Under the pieces are notes generated by a model. The model was not told the origin of the DNA, searched no databases, and saw only the letters and a program-made list of their open reading frames with translations. Source: Roseivivax halotolerans (lineage in GTDB: Bacteria; Pseudomonadota; Alphaproteobacteria; Rhodobacterales; Rhodobacteraceae). From it: DNA of 64,000 nt. Position numbers and translations under genes: made by a program. Location of the stretch: the NCBI RefSeq assembly GCF_900115815.1, contig NZ_FOXV01000003.1:248001-312000 (forward strand), written 5' to 3'. Within the stretch, counting starts at the first letter, position 1. Every line of letters starts with the position of its first letter. Of this stretch, positions 46,592 to 56,838 are shown piece after piece.

Positions 46592-47569
46592 ATGAACCGC
46601 ACCATCACCTTGGCGGCCTCTGCCGCCGCAACGCTTTTCGCAGCCCCCGCCCTCGCGCAGGAGGAATGCGGCGAGATTTCCATCACCGAAATGAACTGGG
46701 CGTCGGCCTCGGTCGTCACGCAAGTCGCGAACTTCATCCTGACGCAAGGCTATGGCTGCGACGTATCGGTCATCCCCTCCTCGACCAACCCGGCGCTGAC
46801 CTCCGTCGCCGAGACCGGCGAGCCTGATGTTCTGACCGAGCTCTGGACCAATTCCGCACCCGCCTATGCGCGGCTTCGCGACGAAGGCAAGCTCGTCAAG
46901 CTCGCGGACGTCCTCTCCGATGGCGGTGTCGAGGGCTGGTGGGTTCCGAACTACCTCGTGGAAGAGAACCCCGAACTCGCCACGATCGAGGGCGTGCTGG
47001 CGAACCCGGAGCTTCTGGGCGGACGTCTGCACCAGTGCCCTGATGGCTGGGCCTGCAAATCCGTCAATGCGAGCCTCGCCGAGGCGGCGGGCCTTGAGGA
47101 GGCCGGTTTCGAGATCTTCGTGCATGGCTCGGGCGAGACACTCGCGACGTCCATCGCCTCGGCCTATGAGAGCCAAGACCCCTGGCTCGGCTATTACTGG
47201 TCGCCGACCTCGGTACTGGGCCAGTATCCGATGACGATGGTCGACATGGGGGGCACCGATATGGAGGCGCATGAGTGCAACGCGCAGGAAGATTGCGCCG
47301 ATCCGCAGCTGTCGAACTATCCCTCCTCCGAGGTGCTGACCGCCGTCACCGCCGATTTCGTGGAGCGCGAGCCGGCCGCCTCCGAGTTCCTGTCCAAGAT
47401 GAGCTTCACCAACGCGCAGATGAACGAGGTTCTGGCCTGGATGGAAGAGAACGCGGCCTCCTCCGAGGAAGGCGCGGTTTACTTCCTGACGAGCTTCCAG
47501 GACAACTGGACCGGCTGGCTGAGCGACGGCGCACGCGAGAACCTGCAATCGGTCCTCGCCTCGCAATAA
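46592..47569 (+). CDS. ProX/OpuAC-type binding protein, third, more diverged paralogue
   Basis: The 325-residue precursor has signal peptide MNRTITLAASAAATLFAAPALAQ. It keeps ITEMNWASASVVTQVANFIL, ELWTNSA, GGVEGWWVPNYLVEE and GYYWSPTSVLGQY, but differs elsewhere. The DTVPAITS loop becomes STNPALTS, HNCPEGWGC becomes HQCPDGWAC, and an insert with two cysteines (ECNAQEDCADP) appears near residue 230. This suggests a shifted ligand preference within the same importer. AGGGATAA precedes the ATG. Confidence 0.9.
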   Translation: MNRTITLAASAAATLFAAPALAQEECGEISITEMNWASASVVTQVANFILTQGYGCDVSVIPSSTNPALTSVAETGEPDVLTELWTNSAPAYARLRDEGKLVKLADVLSDGGVEGWWVPNYLVEENPELATIEGVLANPELLGGRLHQCPDGWACKSVNASLAEAAGLEEAGFEIFVHGSGETLATSIASAYESQDPWLGYYWSPTSVLGQYPMTMVDMGGTDMEAHECNAQEDCADPQLSNYPSSEVLTAVTADFVEREPAASEFLSKMSFTNAQMNEVLAWMEENAASSEEGAVYFLTSFQDNWTGWLSDGARENLQSVLASQ

Positions 47570-47577
47570 GGCAAAGC

Positions 47578-47605
47578 GGCGGGCGTGTCTCAGGGCACGC
47601 CTGCC
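47578..47605 (+). other. Stem-loop after the third proX-type gene
   Basis: A 10-base-pair stem (GGCGGGCGTG with CACGCCTGCC, one G-U pair, 8-base loop) starts 9 bases after the stop. It is the same arrangement as after the other binding-protein genes. Confidence 0.6.
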
Positions 47606-47757
47606 CCGCCCCGTGCCGGAGCCTTGCATTGCGTCCGGCGATCGGGGTCAAATGAAAGGAAGTGGCGGGCCGCGACGTTGCGCCTGCCGATCTTGCGATC
47701 ACGCGATGGGTCCGGTCACAAGGGCCCGACAAAGAAAAGACAGGGGAAAGGATCGCC

Positions 47758-48795
47758 ATGGCGACCTATGATTGGATATTCGACGGTCTCGGACTTCGGG
47801 GCTGGTGTGACGGGGACGGCTCCGGGAGCGGAGCCCCGATGTCGATGTCGGACCTGATGAACCAGGCTTCGGGAGAACAGCCGGACGTCTCGGTCTGGGA
47901 GACGCCCTTTCCCTCGATGGACGCGCTCAACGATGCCTGCGATGCCTTTCCGCAGTCGCGCGAGGTGACCAAGGGACTCGAGCGGGGCTTTCTCGACGTC
48001 AAGGACGCGCTCTCGACGGTGCTCGACCCGATCACTCAGCCCCTGAGCTGGGCGCTCGAATACGCGCTCTGGGCGTTCCAGGGTGTGCCGTGGTGGATCA
48101 TGATCCCTCTCCTGGCGCTTCTCATCAAGGTCGTCAGCCGCTCTTGGGGCCTCGCGGCCTTCGTCGCGGGCTCCTTCGCGGCGCTCGCCTTCATCGATTA
48201 CTACGATTACACGATGCAGACGCTGGCGGTGATCTTCGTCTGCGCGCTGATCTGCGTCGCCCTCGGCGTGCCCATCGGAATCGCCATGTCGCGATCCGAC
48301 AAGCTCCAGCAAGCGATGATCCCGGTCTTGGACATGCTGCAGACGCTGCCGCCCTTCGTGTACCTGATCCCGCTGATCTTCCTCTTCTCGGTGACCGAAC
48401 CCAAGCTCTACGGCATCGCGATCATTCTCTATGCCATCGTGCCGGTGATCCGCCTGACCAATCTCGGTATCCGGCTCGTCGACAAGGAGGTGATCGAGGC
48501 CGCGGACGCCTTCGGCATGACCAAGCGCCAGAAACTTTACGGCGTGCAGATCCCGCTCGCGCTGCCGAACATCATGGCCGGCGTGAACCAGACCATCATG
48601 ATGAGCCTCGCGATGGTGGTGATCGCCTCGCTCGTCTCGGCCCCGGGCCTCGGCGTTCTTGTCCTCCGCGGCATTCGCAATCTCGAGCTTGGCGTCGGGC
48701 TGATCTCGGGTCTCGGCATCGTGCTGCTCGCGGTCATCCTCGACCGCTCCACCAAGGCGGCGCTGGCGCGCGTCAACGCCGCGCAGAAGCATTAA
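47758..48795 (+). CDS. proW: Betaine/ProU-type ABC transporter permease (ProW-like)
   Basis: A 345-residue permease with a soluble N-terminal region of about 95 residues, then six or so membrane segments. The conserved core GVPIGIAMSRSDKLQQAMIPVLDMLQTLPPFVYLIPL and the coupling loop EAADAFGMTKRQKLYGVQIPLALPNIMAGVNQT are typical of ProW/OpuAB. It forms the channel for solutes delivered by the three upstream binding proteins. The start at 47758 is preferred because GGGGAAAGGA lies just upstream. proV follows 12 bases later. Confidence 0.92.
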   Translation: MATYDWIFDGLGLRGWCDGDGSGSGAPMSMSDLMNQASGEQPDVSVWETPFPSMDALNDACDAFPQSREVTKGLERGFLDVKDALSTVLDPITQPLSWALEYALWAFQGVPWWIMIPLLALLIKVVSRSWGLAAFVAGSFAALAFIDYYDYTMQTLAVIFVCALICVALGVPIGIAMSRSDKLQQAMIPVLDMLQTLPPFVYLIPLIFLFSVTEPKLYGIAIILYAIVPVIRLTNLGIRLVDKEVIEAADAFGMTKRQKLYGVQIPLALPNIMAGVNQTIMMSLAMVVIASLVSAPGLGVLVLRGIRNLELGVGLISGLGIVLLAVILDRSTKAALARVNAAQKH

Positions 48796-48807
48796 GGAGG
48801 GCGCGAC

Positions 48808-49863
48808 ATGGCCGATCCCAAGATTTCCATCCGCAATCTCTACAAGATCTTCGGCAGCGACCCGCAGATGGCGCTGAAGCACGCGAAGGAAGGCATGCAC
48901 AAGACCGAGCTGTTGGAGCAGCACCGGCATGTCCTCGGTCTGCGCGACATCAACGTCGATATGCAGGCGGGCGAGATCACCGTCATCATGGGCCTTTCGG
49001 GCTCGGGCAAGTCGACGCTGATCCGGCATCTCAACCGGCTGATCGACCCCACGGACGGCGAGGTTTGGGTCGAGGATTCGAACATCATGACCTATTCGGA
49101 TGCGCGGCTTCGAGAGATGCGGCGCAAGAAGATGTCGATGGTGTTCCAAAAATTCGCGCTTCTGCCGCACCGCACGGTGCTCGAGAACGCGGCAACCCCG
49201 ATGATCGTCGACGGGGCCAAGCGCGCCGACTGGGAAAAGGAGGCGACCCGCTGGCTCGACCGCGTCGGGCTCGAGGGACAGGGGCCGCAATATCCCCACC
49301 AGCTTTCGGGCGGTATGCAGCAGCGCGTGGGCATCGCGCGGGCGCTGACCTCGAACTCGGACATCATGCTGATGGACGAAGCCTTCTCGGCGCTCGATCC
49401 GCTCATCCGCACCGACATGCAGGATCTCTTGATCGAGCTGCAGCGCGAATTGCAGAAGACCGTGGTCTTCATCACCCACGATCTCGACGAGGCGCTGAAG
49501 CTCGCCGATCACCTGGTGATCCTCAAGGATGGCGAGGTCGTCCAGCAGGGCGAGCCGCAGCATATCCTGATGAACCCCAACGATCCCTACATCGTGGACT
49601 TCATCTCCGACATCAACCGCGCCCGCGTTCTGCGCGCCCGGACGGTGATGAAGAAAACCTCGGAGAATCCGGGCGACACCTCCGGCGAAGTGGACGGCAA
49701 CGACACGCTTGAAAGCGTCATCGCCAAGTCACGCGGCAATGCGGACCTGTCCTACCGCGTCATGCAGGACGGCAAGCAGACCGGCATTTTGACCATGCGC
49801 GACGTCGTCACCGCCCTCGTGCCGACCGAGGCGGCCGAGGACGGCATGCGGAAAGCGTCGTAA
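48808..49863 (+). CDS. proV: Betaine/ProU-type ABC transporter ATP-binding protein (ProV-like)
   Basis: A 351-residue ATPase with the ProV-specific N-terminus ISIRNLYKIFGSDPQMAL, Walker A GLSGSGKST, signature LSGGMQQRVGIARAL and Walker B IMLMDEAFSALDPLIR. A shortened CBS-like tail (SYRVMQDGKQTGILTMRDVVTALVP) follows. CBS regions in OpuA/ProV sense ionic strength, so osmotic control of transport is possible, although only one partial CBS unit can be seen. GGAGG precedes the start. It ends 26 bases from a convergent SDR gene. Confidence 0.93.
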   Translation: MADPKISIRNLYKIFGSDPQMALKHAKEGMHKTELLEQHRHVLGLRDINVDMQAGEITVIMGLSGSGKSTLIRHLNRLIDPTDGEVWVEDSNIMTYSDARLREMRRKKMSMVFQKFALLPHRTVLENAATPMIVDGAKRADWEKEATRWLDRVGLEGQGPQYPHQLSGGMQQRVGIARALTSNSDIMLMDEAFSALDPLIRTDMQDLLIELQRELQKTVVFITHDLDEALKLADHLVILKDGEVVQQGEPQHILMNPNDPYIVDFISDINRARVLRARTVMKKTSENPGDTSGEVDGNDTLESVIAKSRGNADLSYRVMQDGKQTGILTMRDVVTALVPTEAAEDGMRKAS

Positions 49864-49889
49864 CTCCCTACCCGCGCGCCGGCTCCGGC

Positions 49890-50954
49890 TCAGGCGCGCG
49901 GGAAGTAATCGTGCCGGATCATGTAGTCGAACATCTGCATCATGGAGAGCCCGAGCGGGCGGTATTCGAGCCCGAGCTTCTCGCGGCTTTTGGAATTGTC
50001 CGCACGGAACGGCACGTCGACATTCCGCTTGACGTAGCCGCGTTCGAGCCCCGCCTTGGGCGCGATCAGCCAGACGAGCCATTTCGGCGCGGCGCGCGTC
50101 GGTATCGGGTAACTCTCGCCGTAGCTCGGCACCAGTTCCTGCGACACCGAGAAGAGATCGGTGTCGTGCCCGCTCGTGATGTGACGCCCCTGAGCGTCCG
50201 GCAGGAAACCGGCGGCGATATGCGCCTCGGCCACGTCGCGCACATCGACGACACCGATGCCGAGACGCGGCGCGCCTTGCTTGAATTCGCCGTTCCCGAT
50301 CCGCGCGACGATGGAGAAGCTCTCGGAACTCGGCGTGCCGCCGATCGCGGGACCGACCACAAGGCTCGGATTGATCGTCACGAGCCGCCACTGGTCCTGA
50401 TTGTTGGCGATGCGCCATGCCTCGCGCTCCGCGACGGTCTTGGAGTAATTGTAGGGCTGGTAGTCGAGCGAGGCGGTCTCGTTCCAGACATCCTCGGTCA
50501 GCCGGCCGCCCGGCGCATCCTGGCATTCGGTGTTGTCGCTGTAGATCGCGGCACAGGAGGATGTGACGACGACCCGACGCACGGTTTCGGTCTTGCTGGC
50601 CTCGCTGAGAACGTTGCGCGTGCCGTTCAGCGCCGGGTCGATCAGATCCTTCTGCGGATCGTCGTAATCGGAGGTGAAGGGCGAGGCGGTGTGAAAGACG
50701 ACGCCGCATCCTGCCATCGCCTCGGCGTAAGAGCCCTCTTCCAGAAGATCGGCCTCGAAATAGCGAATCGTGCCCGGCGCGTCCTCGGCGATTGCGTCGA
50801 GATGGCGGGTCTTGGCGGAGTTCCCGGCGTCGCGGATGGGCGCATGGACGGTCGCGCCCGCCTCGAGAAGGCGCTTCACGATCCATCCTGCCACGTAGCC
50901 GGTCGCGCCGGTCACGAGAATGGGGGTATCGGCGTCGATCTCGGGTCTCGGCAT
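49890..50954 (-). CDS. Extended SDR, dihydroflavonol 4-reductase-like oxidoreductase
   Basis: A 354-residue NAD(P)-dependent extended short-chain dehydrogenase with VTGATGYVAGWIVKRLLEAG (GxxGxxG), catalytic Ser in VVVTSSCAAI and the YxxxK pair in PYNYSKTVAE. The VFHTASPF segment is characteristic of the dihydroflavonol reductase/cinnamoyl-CoA reductase group; bacterial members reduce aldehydes or ketones of unknown identity. It stands alone, divergent from iorAB, and may supply or consume a carbonyl compound handled by that enzyme, though this is speculative. Confidence 0.88.
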   Translation of the reverse strand: MPRPEIDADTPILVTGATGYVAGWIVKRLLEAGATVHAPIRDAGNSAKTRHLDAIAEDAPGTIRYFEADLLEEGSYAEAMAGCGVVFHTASPFTSDYDDPQKDLIDPALNGTRNVLSEASKTETVRRVVVTSSCAAIYSDNTECQDAPGGRLTEDVWNETASLDYQPYNYSKTVAEREAWRIANNQDQWRLVTINPSLVVGPAIGGTPSSESFSIVARIGNGEFKQGAPRLGIGVVDVRDVAEAHIAAGFLPDAQGRHITSGHDTDLFSVSQELVPSYGESYPIPTRAAPKWLVWLIAPKAGLERGYVKRNVDVPFRADNSKSREKLGLEYRPLGLSMMQMFDYMIRHDYFPRA

Positions 50955-51142
50955 GGTGTATCCTATGAAAATTGTTTGTCTTTGATGCGGGAAAAGCGCG
51001 CAAACCGGCCGCCCGGTTCCCCGTCTGAACGCGCACCTTGCCGTGACCTTGCGTTCCGCGCGCGGGAAGGTGAGCGCGCCGTCATGGCGTTTATGGAACG
51101 GAATGTTATCCTTCCGCCAAGTGATGAGGAGGGGTGCATCGC

Positions 51143-51604
51143 ATGAAACTCACCGTGAACGGCACGTCGCACGAGGTGGATGTCGAGGAAGACATGCCGC
51201 TTCTGTGGGTTCTGCGGGACGAGCTCGGCTACAAGGGCGTCAAATACGGCTGCGGCATCGCGCAATGCGGGGCCTGCACGGTGCATCTCGATGGCGTCGC
51301 GACGCGGTCCTGCCAGATCCCGGCGGGCTCGGCGGAGGGCGCGGAGGTTCTGACCATCGAAGGGCTCGGCCAGCCGGATGCCCTTCACGCGCTTCAGGCC
51401 GCCTGGATCGAGCACCAGGTCGCGCAATGCGGTTACTGCCAGTCGGGCCAGATCATGCAGGCCGCCGATCTTCTCTCGCAGGTGGCGGATCCGACGGATC
51501 AGGACATCGACGACGCGATGGGCGGCAATCTCTGTCGCTGCGGGACCTATCCACGCATCCGCGCCGCCATTCGCAGCGCCGCGCAGGCGATGAAGGAGGT
51601 CTGA
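51143..51604 (+). CDS. iorA: Isoquinoline 1-oxidoreductase-type [2Fe-2S] subunit
   Basis: This 153-residue xanthine-oxidase-family small subunit carries both cluster motifs intact. The plant-type CX4CX2CX11C is in [21 protein letters not shown] (described by spacing), and the C-terminal CX2CX31CXC is in the segment from CGYC to LCRC. It passes electrons from the molybdenum subunit. The ATG at 51143 is preferred to an upstream GTG because AGGAGGGG lies 8 bases before it. iorB starts 1 base after its stop. Confidence 0.93.
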   Translation: MKLTVNGTSHEVDVEEDMPLLWVLRDELGYKGVKYGCGIAQCGACTVHLDGVATRSCQIPAGSAEGAEVLTIEGLGQPDALHALQAAWIEHQVAQCGYCQSGQIMQAADLLSQVADPTDQDIDDAMGGNLCRCGTYPRIRAAIRSAAQAMKEV

Positions 51605-51605
51605 G

Positions 51606-53843
51606 ATGAGCCGTATCGGAACCATCGCCCGCCGCACCTTCCTCGTGGGCAGCGTTGCCGTCGTCGGCGGGGCGGCCTTCGGCGTCTATGCCGCGCGAAA
51701 GCCCCACCCCAACCCGCTACAGACCGGCGAGGGAGAAGCCGCGATTACGCCGTATGTTCGGATCGATGGCGGCGGGGTCACGCTCATCACGCCGCGCGCC
51801 GATAGCGGTCAGGGGGTCTACCACGTGCAGGCCGCGCTCATCGCCGAAGAGCTCGACGTCGATCTGGACGCGATCGCCATCGATCCCGGCCCGCCCGCGC
51901 CCGCCTATTGGAACACCGCGCTTGGCGCGGAGGCCGCCGAATTCATGGTGCCCGCGCAAGGGGCGATGCACAACGCGACCGAAGGCGTCGTGACCGCCGC
52001 GATGAAGCTGATGGGGCTGCAGATCACCGGCGGCTCGACCTCGGTGCCGGACGGGTTCGACAAGCTGCGCGCCGCAGGCGCCTCCGCCCGGGAGACGCTG
52101 AAATCGGCAGCCGCCGCGCGGTCGGGCGTGGATGTGACGCTGCTCGAGACCGAAAGCGGGCACGTGATCCTGCCCGATGGCAGCCGCATCGCCTACCCGG
52201 ATCTCGCGCCCGAGCTGGCCGAGACCCCCGTCGTGCAGGACGTGCCGCTGCGTGCGCCGGAGGATTGGCGCTATATCGGCAAGCCCATGCAGCGGCTCGA
52301 TATCGTCGCGAAATCGACCGGTACGCAGACTTACGGGATCGATGTCGAGGTCGAGGGCATGGTCCACGCGACGGTGCTTCTCAATCCCGCCCAAGGCGGC
52401 GATCTGGGAGACTGGGACGCGGCCGAGGCGCTGACCATGCGCGGCGTCACCGACATCGTGCCGATCACCGGCGGGCTCGGCATCGTGGCGGACAACACCT
52501 GGCGCGCTTTCAAGGCGGCGCGGGCGATTTCCGCCGAATGGGGCGCACCAGACTTTCCGGCGGAGCAAGAGGGCCACTGGGCCGCGCTCGAGGCCGCCTT
52601 CACCGAAGAGGCCCGCGACAGCCGCAAGCGCGATGATGGCGATGTCGAGGCCGCGCTGGCTGAAGGCGAGGTCATCGAAGCCGAATACCGCGCGCCTTAC
52701 CTCGCGCATGCGCCGCTTGAGCCGCTCTCGGCCATCGTGCGCGTGAACGCCGACAGCGCCGAGGTCTGGACCGGCACGCAGATCCCCCGCTTCCTGCAGA
52801 ACAACGTGGCGCGGATCGCCGGGATCGACGCGGAGAACGTGATTGTTAACGCGCAGATGATGGGGGGCTCATTCGGCCACCGGCTCGAGGACGAGGTGGT
52901 GAAGCACGCGGCCGAGATCGCGGTGCAGATGCCCGGCGTGCCGGTCAAGCTTACCTATTCGCGCGAGGAGGACATGATCCACGACTATCCCCGCGCCATC
53001 GCGATGGGCCGGATCCGCGGGCGCGTGTCGGAGGGCCGCGTCCAGGCGCTGGACCTGTCGATCGCGCAGCCTTCGGTCATGTCCTCGCAGATGGGACGAC
53101 AGGGGCTCTCGGCACCGGGGCCGGACAGCCAGATCGTTGCGGGCGCGTTCGAGCAGCCCTTCGCCCTGCCCCATCAGCGCGTGACGGGTTACCGGGCGAC
53201 GGGACTTGCGCCGGTGTCCTCCTGGCGGTCGGTCGGCGCGTCGTCGAACGGGTTCTTCTACAATTGCGCGCTCGACGAGCTCATCCATGCTGCCGCGGCC
53301 GATCCCCTGGAGGAGCGGCTGCGGCTCGTTTCGGATCCGCTGGCGCGCGCGGCGCTCGAGGCCGTGGGCGAGATGTCGGGCTGGTCGGGGCCGACGCCCG
53401 AGGCGGGGCTCGGCCGCGGCGTCGCACTCACCCGGTCCTTCGGCGTGCATTGCGCGCAGGTGGTCGAGGTCCGGGATACCGAAGCGGGGCTCCGTATTGC
53501 ACGGGTCTGGGTGGCCGCGGAAGTTGGCCGCATCGTCGATCCGGTGAACTTCGAGAATCTCGTCCAGGGCGGCGTGATCTGGGGCCTCGGGCACGCGATG
53601 AACTCCGAGATCACCTATTCGGGCGGCGTCGCGCAGCCCGACAATTTCCACGACCATGCGGGGATGCGGATCTGGCAGGCCCCCGAGATCGAGGTGCGGG
53701 GGCTCGAGAACGGCGATGCGGTCCGGGGCATCGGCGAGCCGCCGGTGCCGCCGGCCGCCCCGGCGCTTGCCGGCGCGATCTTCGCCGCGACCGGCACGCG
53801 CCTCCGGGAGATGCCGTTCAACAGATCCGTGACATTCGCCTGA
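51606..53843 (+). CDS. iorB: Isoquinoline 1-oxidoreductase-type molybdopterin subunit
   Basis: A 745-residue large subunit of the IorB family of molybdenum hydroxylases. The N-terminus [23 protein letters not shown] is a Tat-type signal (RRTFL), so the enzyme is probably exported folded. Aldehyde-oxidase-like domains follow, with MMGGSFGHR and the C-terminal [21 protein letters not shown] holding the catalytic Glu. The family hydroxylates N-heterocycles or oxidises aldehydes. The true substrate is unknown, and no cytochrome partner or XdhC-type chaperone gene is adjacent. Confidence 0.92.
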   Translation: MSRIGTIARRTFLVGSVAVVGGAAFGVYAARKPHPNPLQTGEGEAAITPYVRIDGGGVTLITPRADSGQGVYHVQAALIAEELDVDLDAIAIDPGPPAPAYWNTALGAEAAEFMVPAQGAMHNATEGVVTAAMKLMGLQITGGSTSVPDGFDKLRAAGASARETLKSAAAARSGVDVTLLETESGHVILPDGSRIAYPDLAPELAETPVVQDVPLRAPEDWRYIGKPMQRLDIVAKSTGTQTYGIDVEVEGMVHATVLLNPAQGGDLGDWDAAEALTMRGVTDIVPITGGLGIVADNTWRAFKAARAISAEWGAPDFPAEQEGHWAALEAAFTEEARDSRKRDDGDVEAALAEGEVIEAEYRAPYLAHAPLEPLSAIVRVNADSAEVWTGTQIPRFLQNNVARIAGIDAENVIVNAQMMGGSFGHRLEDEVVKHAAEIAVQMPGVPVKLTYSREEDMIHDYPRAIAMGRIRGRVSEGRVQALDLSIAQPSVMSSQMGRQGLSAPGPDSQIVAGAFEQPFALPHQRVTGYRATGLAPVSSWRSVGASSNGFFYNCALDELIHAAAADPLEERLRLVSDPLARAALEAVGEMSGWSGPTPEAGLGRGVALTRSFGVHCAQVVEVRDTEAGLRIARVWVAAEVGRIVDPVNFENLVQGGVIWGLGHAMNSEITYSGGVAQPDNFHDHAGMRIWQAPEIEVRGLENGDAVRGIGEPPVPPAAPALAGAIFAATGTRLREMPFNRSVTFA

Positions 53844-53852
53844 CGGGGAACG

Positions 53853-53896
53853 CCGGGGGCGCTGCCCCCGGACCCCCGGAGTATTTTCGGCCAGAT
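53853..53896 (+). repeat. REP-like hairpin with GTATTTT tail (copy 2)
   Basis: A perfect 8-base-pair hairpin (CCGGGGGC, loop GCT, GCCCCCGG) is followed by ACCCCCGGA and GTATTTTCGGCCAGA. It shares the hairpin-plus-GTATTTT design with 32834-32880, and sits 10 bases after the iorB stop, where it may also stop transcription. Confidence 0.65.
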
Positions 53897-53994
53897 CATG
53901 GGCAAGGCGCGCATCGCCCCAGCCCATTGCACCCCGGCGCGTCATGCGGTTGTCTTGTGCCAACAGGCACATCGGCAGACACGGGAGGCGCCGC

Positions 53995-55482
53995 ATGACC
54001 CATATTCTCGCCATCGACCAGGGCACGACCTCGAGCCGGGCGATCCTGTTCGACGAGACGCTGAAGATCACGGCCATAGCGCAGGAGGAGTTCGACCAGC
54101 ATTACCCTGCGAGCGGCTGGGTCGAGCACGAGGCCTCCGACCTTTGGACGACAACCGCCGCGACTTGCCGGGGCGTGATCGAGAAGGCCGAGATCGGCGC
54201 GGGCGACATTGCTGCTATCGGGATCACCAACCAGCGAGAAACAACGGTGGTCTGGGATGCAGAGACCGGCCATGCGGTCCACCGCGCCATCGTCTGGCAG
54301 GACCGCCGCACCTCCGCGCTCTGCCAGGAATTGAAGGCCGCGGGCCACGAGGAGATGGTCACGGATCGCACGGGACTGCTGCTCGATCCCTATTTCTCGT
54401 CGACCAAGCTGAAGGTGATCCTGGATGAGGTCGATCCGGACCGCTCGAAGGCGCGGGCGGGCAAGCTCCTGTTCGGAACAGTCGACACGTTCCTCATCTG
54501 GAAGCTCACGGGCGGCAAGGTCCACGCGACGGATGCGACCAATGCCTGCCGGACGATGCTGTATGATACGTTCAAGGGCCGCTGGTCCTCCTCGATCTGC
54601 GAGCTTCTCGATATCCCGATGGAGATGCTACCCGAGGTCCGAGACAGCGCCGGCGATTTCGGCGTGACACGGTCGGATCTCTTCGGGCGCGAGATCCCGA
54701 TCCTCGGCGTGGCGGGGGATCAGCAGGCAGCGACGATCGGTCAGGCCTGTTTCAAGCCCGGCATGCTGAAATCGACCTATGGGACGGGGTGTTTTGCACT
54801 GTTGAACACGGGCGATACGCCGGTCCGGTCGGAAAACCGGCTTCTGACGACAGTGGCCTACCAGCTGAACGGCACGCCGACCTATGCGCTCGAAGGATCG
54901 ATCTTCATCGCGGGCGCCGTGGTTCAATGGCTGCGTGACGGGCTCAAGATCATCCGCGAGGCAAAAGAGACGCAGCCCTTGGCAGAACGCGCGGACGACG
55001 CGCAGAACGTCGTGCTCGTTCCCGCGTTCACGGGCCTCGGCGCACCCTACTGGAACGCCGAATGCCGTGGCGCGATCTTCGGCCTCACGCGAAATTCGGG
55101 CCCCGAGGAATTCGCGCGTGCCGCGCTCGAGAGCGTTGGCTATCAGACCCGCGATCTTCTCGATGCGATGCGCGCCGACTGGCAGGGCGAGAACGCCGCC
55201 GACACCCTGCGCGTCGATGGCGGCATGAGCGCGTCCGACTGGGCGATGCAGTTCCTCGCCGACATCATCGGCGCAAATGTGGACCGCCCGGATGTGCTCG
55301 AGACGACGGCGATGGGCGCTGCGTGGCTTGCAGGAATGCAGGCCGGGATCTACCCGGACCAGCAAGGTTTTGCGGATATGTGGCAGCTCGACCGGAAATT
55401 CGAACCAGCGATGGATAAGATGCGGCGGGAAGAGAAATACGCCGCCTGGCAACGCGCGGTGGCGGCGGCTCAGGGGTTTTGA
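53995..55482 (+). CDS. glpK: Glycerol kinase
   Basis: A full-length 495-residue FGGY kinase. The N-terminus [20 protein letters not shown] holds the phosphate-binding motif. QDRRTSALC, the ATP motif [14 protein letters not shown] and the [20 protein letters not shown] region are typical of GlpK. It makes glycerol 3-phosphate from glycerol and ATP. GGGAGG lies before the chosen ATG; the frame from 53944 adds 17 unsupported residues. No glpF, glpD or glpR is beside it. Confidence 0.95.
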   Translation: MTHILAIDQGTTSSRAILFDETLKITAIAQEEFDQHYPASGWVEHEASDLWTTTAATCRGVIEKAEIGAGDIAAIGITNQRETTVVWDAETGHAVHRAIVWQDRRTSALCQELKAAGHEEMVTDRTGLLLDPYFSSTKLKVILDEVDPDRSKARAGKLLFGTVDTFLIWKLTGGKVHATDATNACRTMLYDTFKGRWSSSICELLDIPMEMLPEVRDSAGDFGVTRSDLFGREIPILGVAGDQQAATIGQACFKPGMLKSTYGTGCFALLNTGDTPVRSENRLLTTVAYQLNGTPTYALEGSIFIAGAVVQWLRDGLKIIREAKETQPLAERADDAQNVVLVPAFTGLGAPYWNAECRGAIFGLTRNSGPEEFARAALESVGYQTRDLLDAMRADWQGENAADTLRVDGGMSASDWAMQFLADIIGANVDRPDVLETTAMGAAWLAGMQAGIYPDQQGFADMWQLDRKFEPAMDKMRREEKYAAWQRAVAAAQGF

Positions 55483-55596
55483 TCCGGCGCGCAGAATAGC
55501 TCGGCGCCTCTCCGCCTCCGGCTCAGCGCGCTCTTGCCGATATGAGGCCGCGCGGTCATGCTTCGGCAAAAGCTTCGAAGCAGGAGGCCGAGCAGA

Positions 55597-56838
55597 ATGA
55601 CACGACTGACACGACGCGGTTTCACATCCCTCGCCGCGATGGCGGCCCTATCGGCATGCGGCGGCGTGCCGGCCGGCAGCGGATCGGGGCCGGCCCCCGC
55701 CCCGGATCCGAGCCTCCGTCCGGTTCCGAATTCGGGCTACGATCAGTGGGTCGCGGCGTTCCGGAGCCGCGCTGCGTCGAGCGGGATTTCGAACACCACG
55801 CTCGACACCGCCTTCCGCAGCGCGGGCTTCCTGCCCGGCGTGGTGGAGCGCGATCGCAACCAGACCGAGTTCAAACGAAGCTTCGAGGATTACCTCAACA
55901 TCGTCGCAGGCGAAGCACGCGTCACCACGGGCCGGGAGAAGTTTCGCCAGTTCGGCGGCATCCTGTCCGAGATCGCGAACCGCTACGGCGTGCCGCCCGA
56001 GATCACCTGCGCCATCTGGGGCGTCGAGAGCCGCTTCGGCGCGCGGCGTGGCGATATCTCGGTCATCTCGGCCACCTCCACCCTCGCCTATGACGGCCGG
56101 CGGGGCGATTTCTTCGAAGCGCAGCTTCTGGCGGCCCTGCGGATTCTCGAGCGCGGCGATACGAGCGCAGGCCAGCTACAGGGGTCCTGGGCAGGCGCGA
56201 TGGGGCATACGCAGTTCATTCCCACGACTTACCAGGCCCATGCGGTCGATTTCCGTGGCGACGGGCGGCGCGACATCTGGTCGGAAGATCCGACCGACGC
56301 GCTGGCCTCGGCGGCGGCCTACCTTTCGGACAGCGGCTGGCGGCGCGGCGTGCCCTGGGGTCTTGAGGTCAACGCACCAAGCGGTCTGCCAGTCGGGCGC
56401 GGCACGCGCCGGTCGGTCTCGAGCTGGGCCTCCTCGGGGGTCACGCCTGCGCGCGGGGGCAGCCTGCCCGCGCTCGGCGACGCAGCGCTTCTGCGGCCCG
56501 ATGGCAGCACGGGCCCGGCCTTCCTCGTGTCGCGGAATTTCGACGTGATCCTGCGCTACAACAACTCGGAGAATTACGCGCTCGGCGTGGGATACCTCGC
56601 CTCGCGGATCGCGGGCGGGCCGCCGCTGTCGGCGTCGTTTGGTCCCGACAGGTACGGTCTGACCGTCGAGGACCGCCGACTTCTGCAGGAGCGGCTGACG
56701 GCGCGCGGCTTCGATACAGGCGGCACCGACGGGGTCATCGGTCCCAATACGATCGAGGCGATCGAGGCTTACCAGGCGAGCGCCGGTCTTGCCGTGACAG
56801 GAGAGCCGTCGCAGGCCCTCCTCAACACGCTGCGCTAA
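55597..56838 (+). CDS. MltB-type lytic murein transglycosylase, predicted Tat lipoprotein
   Basis: A 413-residue enzyme. The N-terminus TRRGFTSLAAMAALSACGG combines a twin-arginine motif with a lipobox (Cys21), so export by Tat and lipid anchoring are predicted. The SLT domain (about 45-330) has catalytic Glu144 in AIWGVESRFGARRG and QLQGSWAGAMGHTQFIPTTY. A peptidoglycan-binding domain (about 350-413) ends the protein. It cuts glycan strands to 1,6-anhydro ends. AGGAGG lies 9 bases before the ATG. It converges on nagA with a 4-base overlap. Confidence 0.92.
   Translation: MTRLTRRGFTSLAAMAALSACGGVPAGSGSGPAPAPDPSLRPVPNSGYDQWVAAFRSRAASSGISNTTLDTAFRSAGFLPGVVERDRNQTEFKRSFEDYLNIVAGEARVTTGREKFRQFGGILSEIANRYGVPPEITCAIWGVESRFGARRGDISVISATSTLAYDGRRGDFFEAQLLAALRILERGDTSAGQLQGSWAGAMGHTQFIPTTYQAHAVDFRGDGRRDIWSEDPTDALASAAAYLSDSGWRRGVPWGLEVNAPSGLPVGRGTRRSVSSWASSGVTPARGGSLPALGDAALLRPDGSTGPAFLVSRNFDVILRYNNSENYALGVGYLASRIAGGPPLSASFGPDRYGLTVEDRRLLQERLTARGFDTGGTDGVIGPNTIEAIEAYQASAGLAVTGEPSQALLNTLR

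Noticed and set aside
47716-49563. A 615-residue reverse open frame opposite proW and proV
   Set aside because: Its charged, repetitive His/Asp/Arg/Glu composition shows it is the complement of the transporter genes.
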